DNA from: Embiotoca jacksoni
Taxonomy: Eukaryota > Chordata > Actinopteri > Embiotocidae
Reading direction: 5' to 3'
DNA: 64,000 bases
NCBI GenBank assembly: GCA_022577435.1
Contig: JAKOON010000090.1
Span: 882,577-946,576, forward strand
Position numbers and translations under genes: made by a program. This document shows, in pieces, positions 1 through 11,133 of the stretch. Numbering within the stretch: the first letter of the stretch is position 1; each line of letters opens with the position of its first letter. The notes under the pieces were generated by a model. The model was not told the origin of the DNA, made no database searches, and was given only the letters and a program-made list of their open reading frames with translations.

Positions 1-310
1 CCTCACTAGGTTGTTGCTGATTGGTCTGCCCTTTAGAGTGACTGAGCAAACCTTAAAGATGCTGTAAAGTATAAATGAAAATGAGTTTTAAGTTCATCAC
101 AGAAGTATGGGTTGTTAACTATCCATCCAAATTTGAATGAAAAAAAACAGACAAGTTTGTTAAATTAGGGTTTGAAATAGTGAGAAAATCCTCAGTTTTC
201 TCTGCTCTGAGACTGGGGGGGCGTGTCCTGAAGGAGCTGAAGCTCCGCCCCTCACTGGAAGGTGTTCAGTGTCCTGTATGACAGTCCTGTTGCTGCAGTT
301 ATTTTCCCCA

Positions 311-397
311 CTAAGCGGTCCGTCTGACATCCAACCTCTCGGTGACTTTATGCATGATGTCCCACTGGTCCTCTGTCTCTCTGGTGGACGGAGCAGC
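311..397 (-). CDS. Possible terminal coding exon of an unidentified gene
   Basis: On the minus strand, TTTTCATAAAGCAG is followed by an open 28-codon stretch (AAPSTRETEDQWDIMHKV onward) and a TAG stop at 311-313. The composition looks protein-like and the acceptor is fair. I do not recognise the protein. It could be the missing last exon of hsf4 (phase 0 would fit), but the intron would be about 15 kb. It could also be a neighbouring gene or chance. Confidence 0.2.
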   Translation of the reverse strand, partial: AAPSTRETEDQWDIMHKVTERLDVRRTA

Positions 398-630
398 CTG
401 CTTTATGAAAACAATAGAATCAGAATTTATTTGTCCAATGAGTGAAACATACAGATGCATATAAATGAAGCTTGTCCCCCTGAGCTGTAACCCAGGAGTC
501 AAACTGGACACCAGAGACAGAAGACAGTGAGTCTCCAACTACTTCTAACAACCTGCATTACAATAGTGGAGATAATAAGAGAGGAGGAGTTGATTTAGTT
601 CTGTAACGACTGCAACATGAACAATGCTGC

Positions 631-1408
631 ATTATATCACATGTTAATTCATTACATCACATGTTAATTCATTATATCACATGTTAATTCATTATATCAT
701 GTTAATTCATTATATCACATGTTAATTCATTATATCATATGTTAATTCATTATATCATGATAATTCATTACATCACATGTCAATTCATTATATCACATGT
801 TAATTCATTACGTCACATGTTAATTCATTACATCACATGTTAATTCATTATATCAAATGTTAATTCATTATATCACATGTTAATTCATTATATCATGTCA
901 ATTCATTATATCACATGTTAATTCATTATATCATGTTAATTCATTATATCACATGTTAATTCATTATATCACATGTTAATTCATTACGTCACATGTTAAT
1001 TCATTACATCACATGTTAATTCATTATATCAAATGTTAATTCATTATATCACATGTTAATTCATTATATCATGTCAATTCATTATATCACATGTTAATTC
1101 ATTATATCATGTTAATTCATTATATCACATGTTAATTCATTATATCACATGTTAATTCATTATATCATATGTTAATTCATTATATCATGTTAATTAATTA
1201 CATCACATGTCAATTCATTATATCACATGTTAATTCATTACATCACATGTTAATTCATTACATCACATGTTAATTCATTATATCATGTTAATTCATTATA
1301 TCACATGTTAATTCATTACATCACATGTCAATTCATTATAGCACATGTTAATTCATTACATCACATGTTAATTCATTACATCACATGTTAATTCATTATA
1401 TCACATCA
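631..1408. repeat. 20-bp minisatellite (ATATCACATGTTAATTCATT)n
   Basis: About 40 units of 15-20 bp; several lack the CACAT core and read ATATCATGTTAATTCATT. Runs of variants recur in the same order (about 780-940 and 960-1120), suggesting block duplication within the array. Confidence 0.95.
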
Positions 1409-2249
1409 ATTCAAACTTTGAATCTGTTCAGGTAGAGCAGAAGGTTTTTCTCTTTCACTGATGTCCCTCCACCTCCACTTCAACCTCCACCTCCTCCTCT
1501 TCCTCCATTTCACCAAAATACCGTTATTCTACACCGAGTAAAATCACGTTAGGAATTTGCACCGCGGACTAAATGTAGCAGAGTTACTGTGGAAAAGTTA
1601 TCTAGTATATAACAAGTACACAGAACTTGCACTGAGTGGTGAACTACCGGCGGCGGTGCAAGGTGCCGGAGGGCGTCTCCGGTGGAAGTTGGTGAAACTA
1701 TCCACCATGAAATGGTCCCTACAGATGCGGCTGTTGGTGTTAATCCTAACGTCTCCTTTAGCTCTTCATGAAATCAATCCACCTCTTTTTCCTTTCTTCA
1801 TCAGTAGGACATTTAAACAGCGATGCAGCGCTAGTTTGGAGGTTCTTGCTTCTAGGAAAGATTCCCTTGCGGGTGGAGGAAGACGTCCTGTAGCAGCTAG
1901 CTGATGTATGATAACAATCTGGCTACGTCAGGAGGAGAACTGAAGTCCAGTGGGATGACCTCTTATGCAAATGAGCTGCAGGCTTTTATAGTGTTTCACC
2001 GTGAGAGGAGGAGCCATGCAGAAGGTTATATAAACCGGCTGTGAGCAAGCCTTGTGACATAGATAGGTTAGCTTTTAGCCCCGCCTTAAAAAACCTGAAC
2101 TGAAGACGGATGAGAAAAAAACTTTTTAACGATCTAACTCCACATTTCATGTGCAAAAACTTTGCACATGCTTTCAGCAATTCATTTCACATGTATATAA
2201 TGTACTGAAAAGCAAATCTTGGAATTTGCTTTACAGCATCTTTAATATT

Positions 2250-5200
2250 AAGAGGTTTCCCAGACTATAAGCAGAATGAAGAATAAAGCTGTGAGGGATA
2301 GGCGGGAAACCCCTGACTACCCTAATGTAGCAATGATTTGCAGATTTTCCGCTGGAAATTAAAAGTAATTTTCGGAGCCTGAAGGCTGAAATAACACCTG
2401 TCACTGGCAGATTTTATTAGTAGCTAGCTAGCCAAGTGACTCAATAAGGTGGTTGGAAACTCCAATAATCCAGAAAGAAAATAATGTTGTGTAAAGTCCT
2501 GAGCTCCAGAATCGTTAGCTAGGCATGCTAACATTATATTGGAACAGAAAACCAGTGTTTAGTGCACACTTCTGTTCTTGTGGTTTTGAGAGTTCGACAA
2601 ACCCGATGTGTGATGTGTGCTTGTAGCTAATGGTCAGATCACAAGTATGTATTTGCAAATGTCCAAAACCTCAAGCAACAATTCAAAGAAATAGTCAAAT
2701 GTCTTGTTTTTAACTTTTATTTGGTTTAACCACTTAAATATTTCATACACAGGTGGAATACATGTTCAGTTTCTTTGACTCTCTGTAACAATACACTTTA
2801 GTCTTTGCAAAAAAAAAAATCCATTTAAAACAATTCACATTTTCAGCAGGTTGTGGCCCACTTTCAAAAGCACCTCAGCACTAAGATCATCTGTGTTCTT
2901 CGTTGAACCAGTAAAATATAGCTTTTTGTTTGTGTATGTGATGTGTATTGATATGCTAATTTATTATTATCTGTCTATAGTGTAGAGGTGCTTTCGGGAT
3001 GCTAAGCTTTGTTACAGCAGAGATATTTTCACTCATTGAACAAAAATACTTCCTTATCTATCTGCAATCCTGACAAGCATAAATTTCATGTGAACACAAA
3101 TCCATCATTTCCAGTGCAAATGATTAAAATGGAAAACAGAATAAATTAAGAACACAAAAGCAACTGAATGTGTGTATTCATCACTCCTTGAAAAAGTCAT
3201 TAACACTCATATTATCATGAGGAACAAGAATAAATGCTATGTCTAATATGTACTGTATCTCAAATATCATACAACTGTGATTTTCTTAGTGCAATTTTAC
3301 TTGTTGTACCCCACAGCTTGCTTTTCTCCCTTTTCTACAAAGCATTCATGGAGAAAGAAGGTCTGCCACGAAAACGTTAGCCTGCAGGTGGCAGTTTGAA
3401 ATAGCTTTTTAATTCACAAATTTAATATAATGTCCCCAAAAACCCTGCACATTCTCTCATTTAATCAAGCTAGTCTTTCTTAGTGGGTTTTGCTTTTTTC
3501 TGTCTTTCTGCACATTCAAATCTTGACTGTAAATGTGCCTAAGGAATTTCTTTTTAGCAAAAGGTTCACAGCACCATGACGTGCTTGGAGCATAACCTTC
3601 GTGAGTAAATACTCCAAGTTTTATCACTTAATCAACACTTGCTTTTGCGAGCAGTAGTTTGGGCGTGTTTGCAATTTCTCCGTGGACTTGACGGCACAAC
3701 AAATATTGTGTCAAACTCAGGAAATCGTCAAAAGAGACCCTTGAAATACTTCAGGAAATCTACAGCAATGAAAAAATGAGCCAGGCGAGGTGTTCTGATG
3801 ACATCACGTTTCAAGAGGGGCGGAGCTTCACTGTCCGAGACCGAAGAAGGCGCGTCAGGTCAGGAGACACCAGGTGGGTTTTCTTTGTGTCACTGTGAAT
3901 TCGTCCCCCAGAGTCAGACTGTTAACACCGAGTTCCACTGGGACCTTCTGAGGACTCTGAGGGAAACATTCACAGCAAACCACCTGAACTGTGGCGCCAT
4001 GGCAACAGGGTTCTCCAACATGACAACACGCCGCTCACAGTGTGTTAAAAATGCACTTTTCTTGCCCACAACAACACAATCATCGCTCCCCAGCACCCCT
4101 ACTTGTCAGATTTGGCTTCCTGCCACTTCTTTCTGTTCCCAAATAACTTGTCACAAACTTTAATGTGACCTCTGATGCAAGTTTATGGGTGCGTGAAGAA
4201 ATCGCTGCGCCACCAGACCACCTCTCACGAAAACGTGCGTAACTCAGGTGCTCATGTTGATTGAGCAATGAAACTTGGAATACTTACTCACAAATGTTAT
4301 AAGTTATCTCTACTCCATGCTCATCACGATGCTGCACACTGTTCATGCGCAACAGGAGCAGTCTGGTTCTGATCCACCTTTGTAATCTTAATAATAACAA
4401 CCTTAATTAAAAAGAACAAGACTTGGCCCTTTCAAAAAGCTAATGCAAATTGCTGCCTGGTTTTTAGCCATGCTAGCAGCAAGGTCATTTGGTTCAGATC
4501 CCTTTGCTGCTCGGTGTAAAGAGCCACGGGGAAAAGTCTTCAGCTGTCCGTGGCAAAAATGCATTCCTAAAGCTGCATTATTAGTTCTGAGGTTACGGTG
4601 CAGCTACCAAGCTACATGCGCAGACACTGTGGCTTGGTCATCGCCATACTTTTGGCTACATTGCAGCTAACATGCCCCTCCACAGTAATGCAGCGACAAT
4701 TTAGGGCATTTTTCCGGCTTTTACGCTCACAGGCTAACACCATCCTCCCACAGTGCATCTTGCTATGGTGTGTTCCAGTCCACCACTCACAGTTGCTGTT
4801 TCCTACATTCCTATGGTCATCCATGTATTGCAATTATGTGAGTTCTCACAGTTCTGAACATATTGCACAATTCAACTTATCTGCAGGAAGTTTCCCAGAA
4901 GCATACTTAGCACTAAGTTCACTTTTAAACTGTTGCCTGCAACGAGTGCTGAGGACTAATATTTTACATTGAATGGCAGTTAGTTATTCATGATTTTTAG
5001 TAATCCAGAGAATTAATATGCATTTCTTCAAGCAGGTATTCATGGTTCTACAACAAATTAAAGTCTCGAGTAACCACCCCACCATACATTTAATGAAACA
5101 AAGTGAACCATAATTAAATCTTTTACAGACTGGCTGCTAGACAGTTAAGTATTAATGAAACACATCCCACTGTCTTGACTGTGGGATGCTGGTTTTATCA

Positions 5201-5700
5201 GGGTTTTTATTTTCTATGCATTCTCGTTAAAGTCATGACTCAATGTGAAGCATTTCTTTCCAGATACAACTGTAATGACATTCAGCGACCTCTTGTCCCC
5301 AAAATGAACGATTTTGCCATTGAGGCTGAAATCTCTTTTCGACAAGCATGCACTGCCAACAGAGAGTTGGTCATCTACAAACAGAAAATAAATGACCTCT
5401 TGTCATAACTATAAATAACTAATGATACAGATTTGTGCAAAAATGCAGTAGTGTTCATGCTTTTGTCAAATGAGAAGTCTATCTTTTAATATTTCCTTGA
5501 AACTTCACATTTAAATGGACAGAAGAGAAATAACTAAATCTCTGGCTACATGTCAGGCCTGTGCAAAGATACATTAGACGGGTGTCTAAGTGTGTGAAAC
5601 CTCATGTTGTGATACTCTTACAAAAACTAAGGTTTCTTAATAGATTTTAGAGCACGTTTGATCCCTATTTTGAACTCGTCCTCACAATGACAACATTGGC
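2250..5700. other. Gene-free stretch
   Basis: No convincing exon, RNA gene or repeat family recognised. Near 3797-3875 there is a CRE-like TGACATCA, a GGGGCGGAGC box and a GTGGGT donor-like site, but no supported transcript. Confidence 0.5.
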
Positions 5701-8700
5701 CGATAGTTGAAGGATGTTCAAACGACCTGTATTTACATTTATTACGTCCTCTAGTGGTTGTAGCAGTTATGACAGGAGCATTCGAGGAAGTGGTGAAGTA
5801 TACCAGGTTGGGCAGATCAAACAGGACTTTTTCATTCAAGATACATCTGCTTGTTAAACCAAGAGTCATCTTTGACATAAGTAATGTTTTTAATGTACGT
5901 TTCTTATGTAACATAACTTACGTACGTTACATAACAAACGTAGTTAATTGAACCATGACCTTTTCCTAAACCTAACCAAACATGTTTATTATTATTGTTG
6001 CCATGACGATGAAGGTCCAATACACCTGTTGTTTCTGTCGATTCGGTGTGATGACGTGTTGGTCCTATAGAGGGTGCTTCAAACGGTCCTACACTGCGTG
6101 TTGGGAGTTGGTGGAAACTGACCTGTTGTGTCGTCTTGGTATGGGGACGAGAAACCTTTCGTATCACAAAGGCAAACATACCCCTCATCTATCTCAACAC
6201 TTATCATGATTTTAAAAGCATGAGGAGCCCTCGAGTTTTCGACACCCTCACACAGACTGAAAAAAATCACATAACTCGTAAAATATGCTACATCGCTCCC
6301 CCCCTTTCCCCCCGCCAAGATTGTTTTTCACAGTGACTATTTTGTTTGCTCTTGAATACAAATACAGTATTTTTGTAATAATAGTATAATAATAGAAAAT
6401 AATAATTTGTATATATCCGTAATAGGAAGAAAAAGTCACCTCTACAAGCAGGAACTCCCTCTCACACAAAGACTAAAGTGCAGGAGCCAAGAATGCAGCG
6501 TCTGCATCCAGCTGGCTTAATATTGGAGTCTAGATATAATCATGTCAGAACACACTGGTTTGTTCGGTTAAGTATGAAAAACTCACACCTGCGACGGTTC
6601 CTATGCAGGCAGGATTCACGTCCACAGAGCAGGTAGCTGGTATCTACAGAGGCCTGTTTGCTTTGTAGGCATGTGGATGTGTAAAGAATAAGATTAAAGC
6701 CACGTGTAGGAAACAGCCTGGCAGGGCCCTGCGATCAGACTCATGCAGAGTGGAATAATGAGGGGAACAGCAGCTTCTGTGGCCTGAGGAGAGAAACCAG
6801 AGGAGATAACAGTCAGTGTCTGGGACTGCACAGCACCTCCACTTTTACAATGAACAAATGCAGCCAAGGAAAACAACAGGTTATTTATTAATATGGATTT
6901 CTACTTAAGCAATATTACACCGAATACTGTCGTGCCAATAATGATGTTAAAGCACTCCCTCTCATGTAATACTGAGATTATACAATAAGTTCTCAACTAA
7001 ATAAAACACATCGTCTAAATGTGTTCATATTTTGGGGCAATTCACTCTTAAATTAAAAAAAACACTTTTTGTTAGTGTGATCTAACAAACGGAAAACAAT
7101 CAGTCGCGTCAGTAGACTCTTATGTAACGTATGCAATGTTTACCACTACAGGAAGTAGTCGGACCCTTAGCAACCACCCAGCAACAAAGAGGATTTCTTG
7201 TTTCCAACTAAATAAATACAGAACATAGAAACACTCAACTGCTCAGCTAGCTCAGTCTGGTTGGAACAAAGATATCTGATGAACAAAGATATCCATGGAC
7301 TCATGTGTTTTTAACATTTCACCACCGTGTCATGTGTTCAAACCAAACCGGTCCAGCTAGCCGCCGCTAGGATTGTAAGTGCGTGACTATCCGTGGTGTT
7401 ACGGTACGGGTGCTCGGAGCGACCAAAAAGGACCAAAAGAGACCCGACTTCACCAAATGGGTCATTTAATAGACCTAGAACAAGTAGAAACTACATTATG
7501 TTGCATATTATCTGAAATTCAATTCTAATTATGGAGAAGGTGGAGTGATATTTATAGTGATGAGCAGGGTGTGATGTCATTATGATTTGAACACGTTCCA
7601 AATGTCCAGTTGACCAATCAGATCTCTGGGGTGGAACTACCTGTTGTAAAATAAACAAACTTATTTATTCTATTAGTGAGGGTAAAGGATTCATGTCTCA
7701 TTCAGGACAACACAGATCAAAATAAAGGTAAGGATGTCTGTCATTAAACAAACATTATATGTAGCTCTAGTCGCCCCCTCTTGATGTGACTACACTGTAA
7801 AAATAGTCTTAGCTCCATTCAAAATTAAAGTCCTTAGTTTGAAAACTTTTCATGTGCTATGAATTCCAAAATTGTTACCGTCCATTCATGAACGGACAGT
7901 CCACAGCACATATTCACTGCTCCTCACAGCCAGCAGCCGGAAAGGCTTCGGCTTCCTGGTTCTGGAACATGTACTGTGAAGAAAAACACACCTTTAATAC
8001 CTCGACCTCGACCGTAACGCTTCATTTCATCAAACACGAGTGCCTAAAATACCCGTGTATGCAACAAATGTACGTGCAACAGTTACAACAATGTGACAAT
8101 ATACACCCATCAATCATTTAGTCATTTGTGTCGTCCTGTGAGCGTTGAAGCAGAAAAGCATTTTCAAAGATACATGATGCACTTTGATGCCGTGATCATA
8201 CAGACTACATGAACAGTGAAGTGAGAGAATTCCTGTGTCCAACTTCAGAAAGGAAAAATATTTGCATATTCATAGATTCAGGATTTTTAAAAAAAAAATT
8301 TTGAGTGAGAAGGAGTTTAAGAATTTTTACAAGATAATTTAATAATTTTTTGTCACACACAACAAAGAGTGTTATATGTGCTGTATCTTAAAACATGTCT
8401 GGATGGGATCTAGTTTAAAACTTAAAAGGAGAAGGAAGCTAATGAAAATTTTAGATTTGAACGCAAATGAAAATAGCTGCTAATAAATTTCCTATCAATC
8501 AACTGATCGATGAATCTGCCAATCACTGCAGTTCTACTTTAATGAGCCTCGTAGGGAGATTTTATTGAGGACTACTTTTGCATTACCTGCAATACTTTTC
8601 TCAGGCGCAGAAAGCTGCAGCATGGAACAACTCATGAAATACTACTTTGAGCTTAAGCATGCTGATATACTGCTGATTAATAGGCGTGGTTCTGTAATTA

Positions 8701-9090
8701 GTGAAAGTAAACTTAAACACATTCTCCAGAAGAACTCAGTAGCCGATGAGAACCTGTTTAATTTGAGGAGCAGGTAATGTCGTTAGTGTTTCATTACCTC
8801 TCAGCAGCTCCCTCACTGACCGCTGCCGTGCAGAACTGCAGCCTTGGACTGACATGATTGTCGTCATATCTGTAATGAAATAGTATCTGCATGTGTCCTT
8901 CTTGTTAGTGTGATCCAGAGCAGCTGATTGGATTAAAACATCTGATTCAAAAGGAATGCCAAAAGACTGTTGCAAAAGAACGCAAACTTTATTGCAAAGT
9001 AATGCAAAAGTAGTCCTCGTCTTACTTGTGTTCACTGTTGGCGGTGCATTTAGAACAAAGCAGCAGTTAATAAGTGCTGCATGTGTTGCC
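5700..9090. other. Gene-free stretch with AT-rich and low-complexity DNA
   Basis: A small self-complementary patch at 5905-5942 (ACTTACGTACGTTACATAAC-like) may mark an old DNA transposon. Otherwise nothing supportable. Confidence 0.4.
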
Positions 9091-9094
9091 TCGA

Positions 9095-9270
9095 GCAGAA
9101 ACCAACCGTGACGCCACCCATCGGTTTGTCAAGTTGAATAGGAGTCTATAGAGCCTGCCCCTAGTGGTGCTCAGTGGTATTGCAGTTTATGGCACCTCGG
9201 CATTGGTTTCACTTTTCAGACTCGGAAACTATATCCATTTTTATATAAAGTTTATGGTCAGCCCTGTGGA
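9095..9270 (+). repeat. SINE-like interspersed repeat, copy 1
   Basis: Contains CCCCTAGTGGTGCTCAGTGG, CACTTTTCAGACTCGG and TCCATTTTTATATAAAGTTT. Related sequence lies at 19622-19715 (same strand) and 23345-23450 (opposite strand). The 3' motif resembles a tail common in fish genomes. Confidence 0.6.
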
Positions 9271-10012
9271 TCAAACCTTATTCACTTCTGTCCATGCCAT
9301 CATCAGCTAAAAACCTGCTTGCTAACAACAACCAGCTAACATGTTAAGCTAAATAGCACGGTAAACTCATCAGCGTTCGAAATACACATGAAATTAAATG
9401 GCATGCTGCCCATGCCAGCAAATAAACAGTCAACCCAGCCATCTTTCCCAGCTGCCTCACTTTAACAAATAAGCTAACAACCTCATGTTAGAAGCATGTT
9501 AAGCTAACTAGCATGCTGCCTTGTTAAATGACTTGTATTCAGTGTCTAAATTAGTCCGATGGAAGGCGCAGGATGTGATGTGGACATGTGATGGAACTAA
9601 AACATATTCAGATGTTTCCTGAGCATTAAAGAAATGTTGAAGTAGTGCAGATTGAGGCTCCTAAACTTTGATACAGCACATGTTTGGGTTTGTGAGAACA
9701 TGAGGAAAAACAGGGCCCACGCAGACTGCAGCTGGAAAAACCTGCAGCAGCGCTCTAATTACTGGGAGCAGTATTGACTGTCAGCTGCACAAACAAAACC
9801 AAACAGATACTGGAGAAATCAGCTCTCTTTCAGAGCAGCTATTACAGTGAGCATCAACAAATCTGCCTTTTACAGGGAGAACGGCTCCGGATGATGGATG
9901 ATGAGGACTTTTTGTTTGATGTGTTATGATCTGCTTTTACTGGAGCTCTTGCAAAAACAGAGGCAAGAGGAAAATACCACTGTATGCAGTACTTTTTTTT
10001 CTTTTAAAGGTT

Positions 10013-10074
10013 TCATTAGTTCAAGTTTTTATTGACTACAAACATTTGTAGTCAATAAAAACTTGAACTAATGA
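10013..10074. repeat. Perfect palindrome, 30-bp arms, 2-bp spacer
   Basis: Arm 10013-10042 (TCATTAGTTCAAGTTTTTAT onward) is exactly complementary to 10045-10074, with CA between. There is no mismatch. The flanks are single-copy-looking AT-rich intergenic DNA. Confidence 0.95.
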
Positions 10075-11100
10075 TGTATTAAATTATAACTTCACTGTCT
10101 CCCAGACTGCTCCAAACACTGGTACTTCATTATTTAGGCTTCATTCAGCATCTCTTCCCACAAAAGTGTTTGTCTTGATACAGAAGGAGGAAACTCTGAA
10201 GCCTTGGACTGACATGATTGTCGTCATGAAACCATCAGCTGCATGATGGGGGGGATTCAACAGCTGAAGCTGCTCTCATGACAACTGACACCAGTGTTGC
10301 ACTTCGATTCCACAATGCATGAAGCAACACAGGAAAAGAAAACACTTTCATTATGAGACGGGGGAAGATGAGGCGGTTCCTGAAAGGGGAGCTGTTGTGT
10401 TTCACAACCTTAAGTTTTATGTTGTAACAGCAGAGTTAGTCGGAAACACAGAGGAAGCAGATGCTCTTTGACTTTCAGGGTGGAAACGATGAGGAAACAT
10501 TTGTTGTATTTCTGATTTGAAACCAGTTTGTGTATCAGTCATCATCTCATGGCACCAGGTTTACATCTAAAGGCAGTGTGGGAAATGGAGATGCAAAGGA
10601 TTTTGGAGACATACTGTTTTGTACATTGTTCATTAATTTGCGAGCGTGGAGTTCGAGCACTAGGCTCTCTGACACCAGGTAAAAACCATGAGGGGGCAGG
10701 AGGGCAGAATTTGTAACAGTGCCTCTGTTTCTACTATACTGGGTCTTAAATGGAAGAACAACACTGAAGGATTTCCTCCCTCTCAGCAGCAGAACTGTCT
10801 CCTCTGTGAGCTGTTGTAGTTTGGAAGAAAACCTCCACCTGGTGGGAAGTTTCCACACTGCACTGATGTTACTTCAGCTGACCAATTTGTGTCTGATTAG
10901 TGGATTAGAGGAGAATCTTTGTTGATGGCTTTAAATCATTAAGACCCTCGAAAAAAAATTGAAAACCTAAAACGTCTGAAAACCATTTTCTAAAAGCCGA
11001 GGGTTTTCTGAAAAACTTAAAAGAACGGCCAACATTCACTAAAATAATGATTAATTTGACTCTAAATTGGGTCATTTTTCATCATGAGTACTTTTACTTT

Positions 11101-11133
<33 letters not shown>

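Larger units (their letters stand above)
53..2245. mobile_element. Possible TTAA-flanked non-autonomous DNA transposon
   Basis: The 17-mer TTAAAGATGCTGTAAAG at 53-69 is repeated exactly inverted at 2229-2245, and both copies end in TTAA outward, as for piggyBac- or Kolobok-type target sites. The interior is non-coding and includes the large minisatellite at 631-1408. It also has an octamer ATGCAAAT (1965-1972) and a TATATAAA box (2027-2034). It could instead be a chance inverted pair or two separate short elements. Confidence 0.4.

Noticed and set aside
1557..1904. Plus-strand open frame with an internal Met in good context (ACCATGA at about 1706) and a signal-peptide-like start MKWSLQMRLLVLILTS
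   Set aside because: No recognisable domain, no splice partners, and it lies inside a probable mobile element; a hydrophobic run this short is expected by chance.
237..3829. 15-bp inverted match TGAAGCTCCGCCCCT at 237-251 and 3815-3829
   Set aside because: GC-box-containing words recur by chance or shared motif; no other sign of element ends.
3798..4163. Plus-strand open frame of 121 codons near a GC box and CRE-like site
   Set aside because: Low-information sequence crossing a donor-like GTGGGT; no domain. The promoter-like motifs are too few to call.
6694..6783. Minus-strand possible terminal exon with a hydrophobic tail (PLIIPLCMSLIAG), like a GPI-anchor signal
   Set aside because: Only one fair acceptor and 29 codons; no upstream exon or recognisable protein.
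8565..8777. Plus-strand open frame of 70 codons
   Set aside because: No motif, no splice signals that extend it, no neighbouring exons.
8843..10228. A 27-28 bp exact direct repeat (GCCTTGGACTGACATGATTG...) at about 8843 and 10202
   Set aside because: No target duplication or related flanks; probably a small local duplication or shared repeat fragment.
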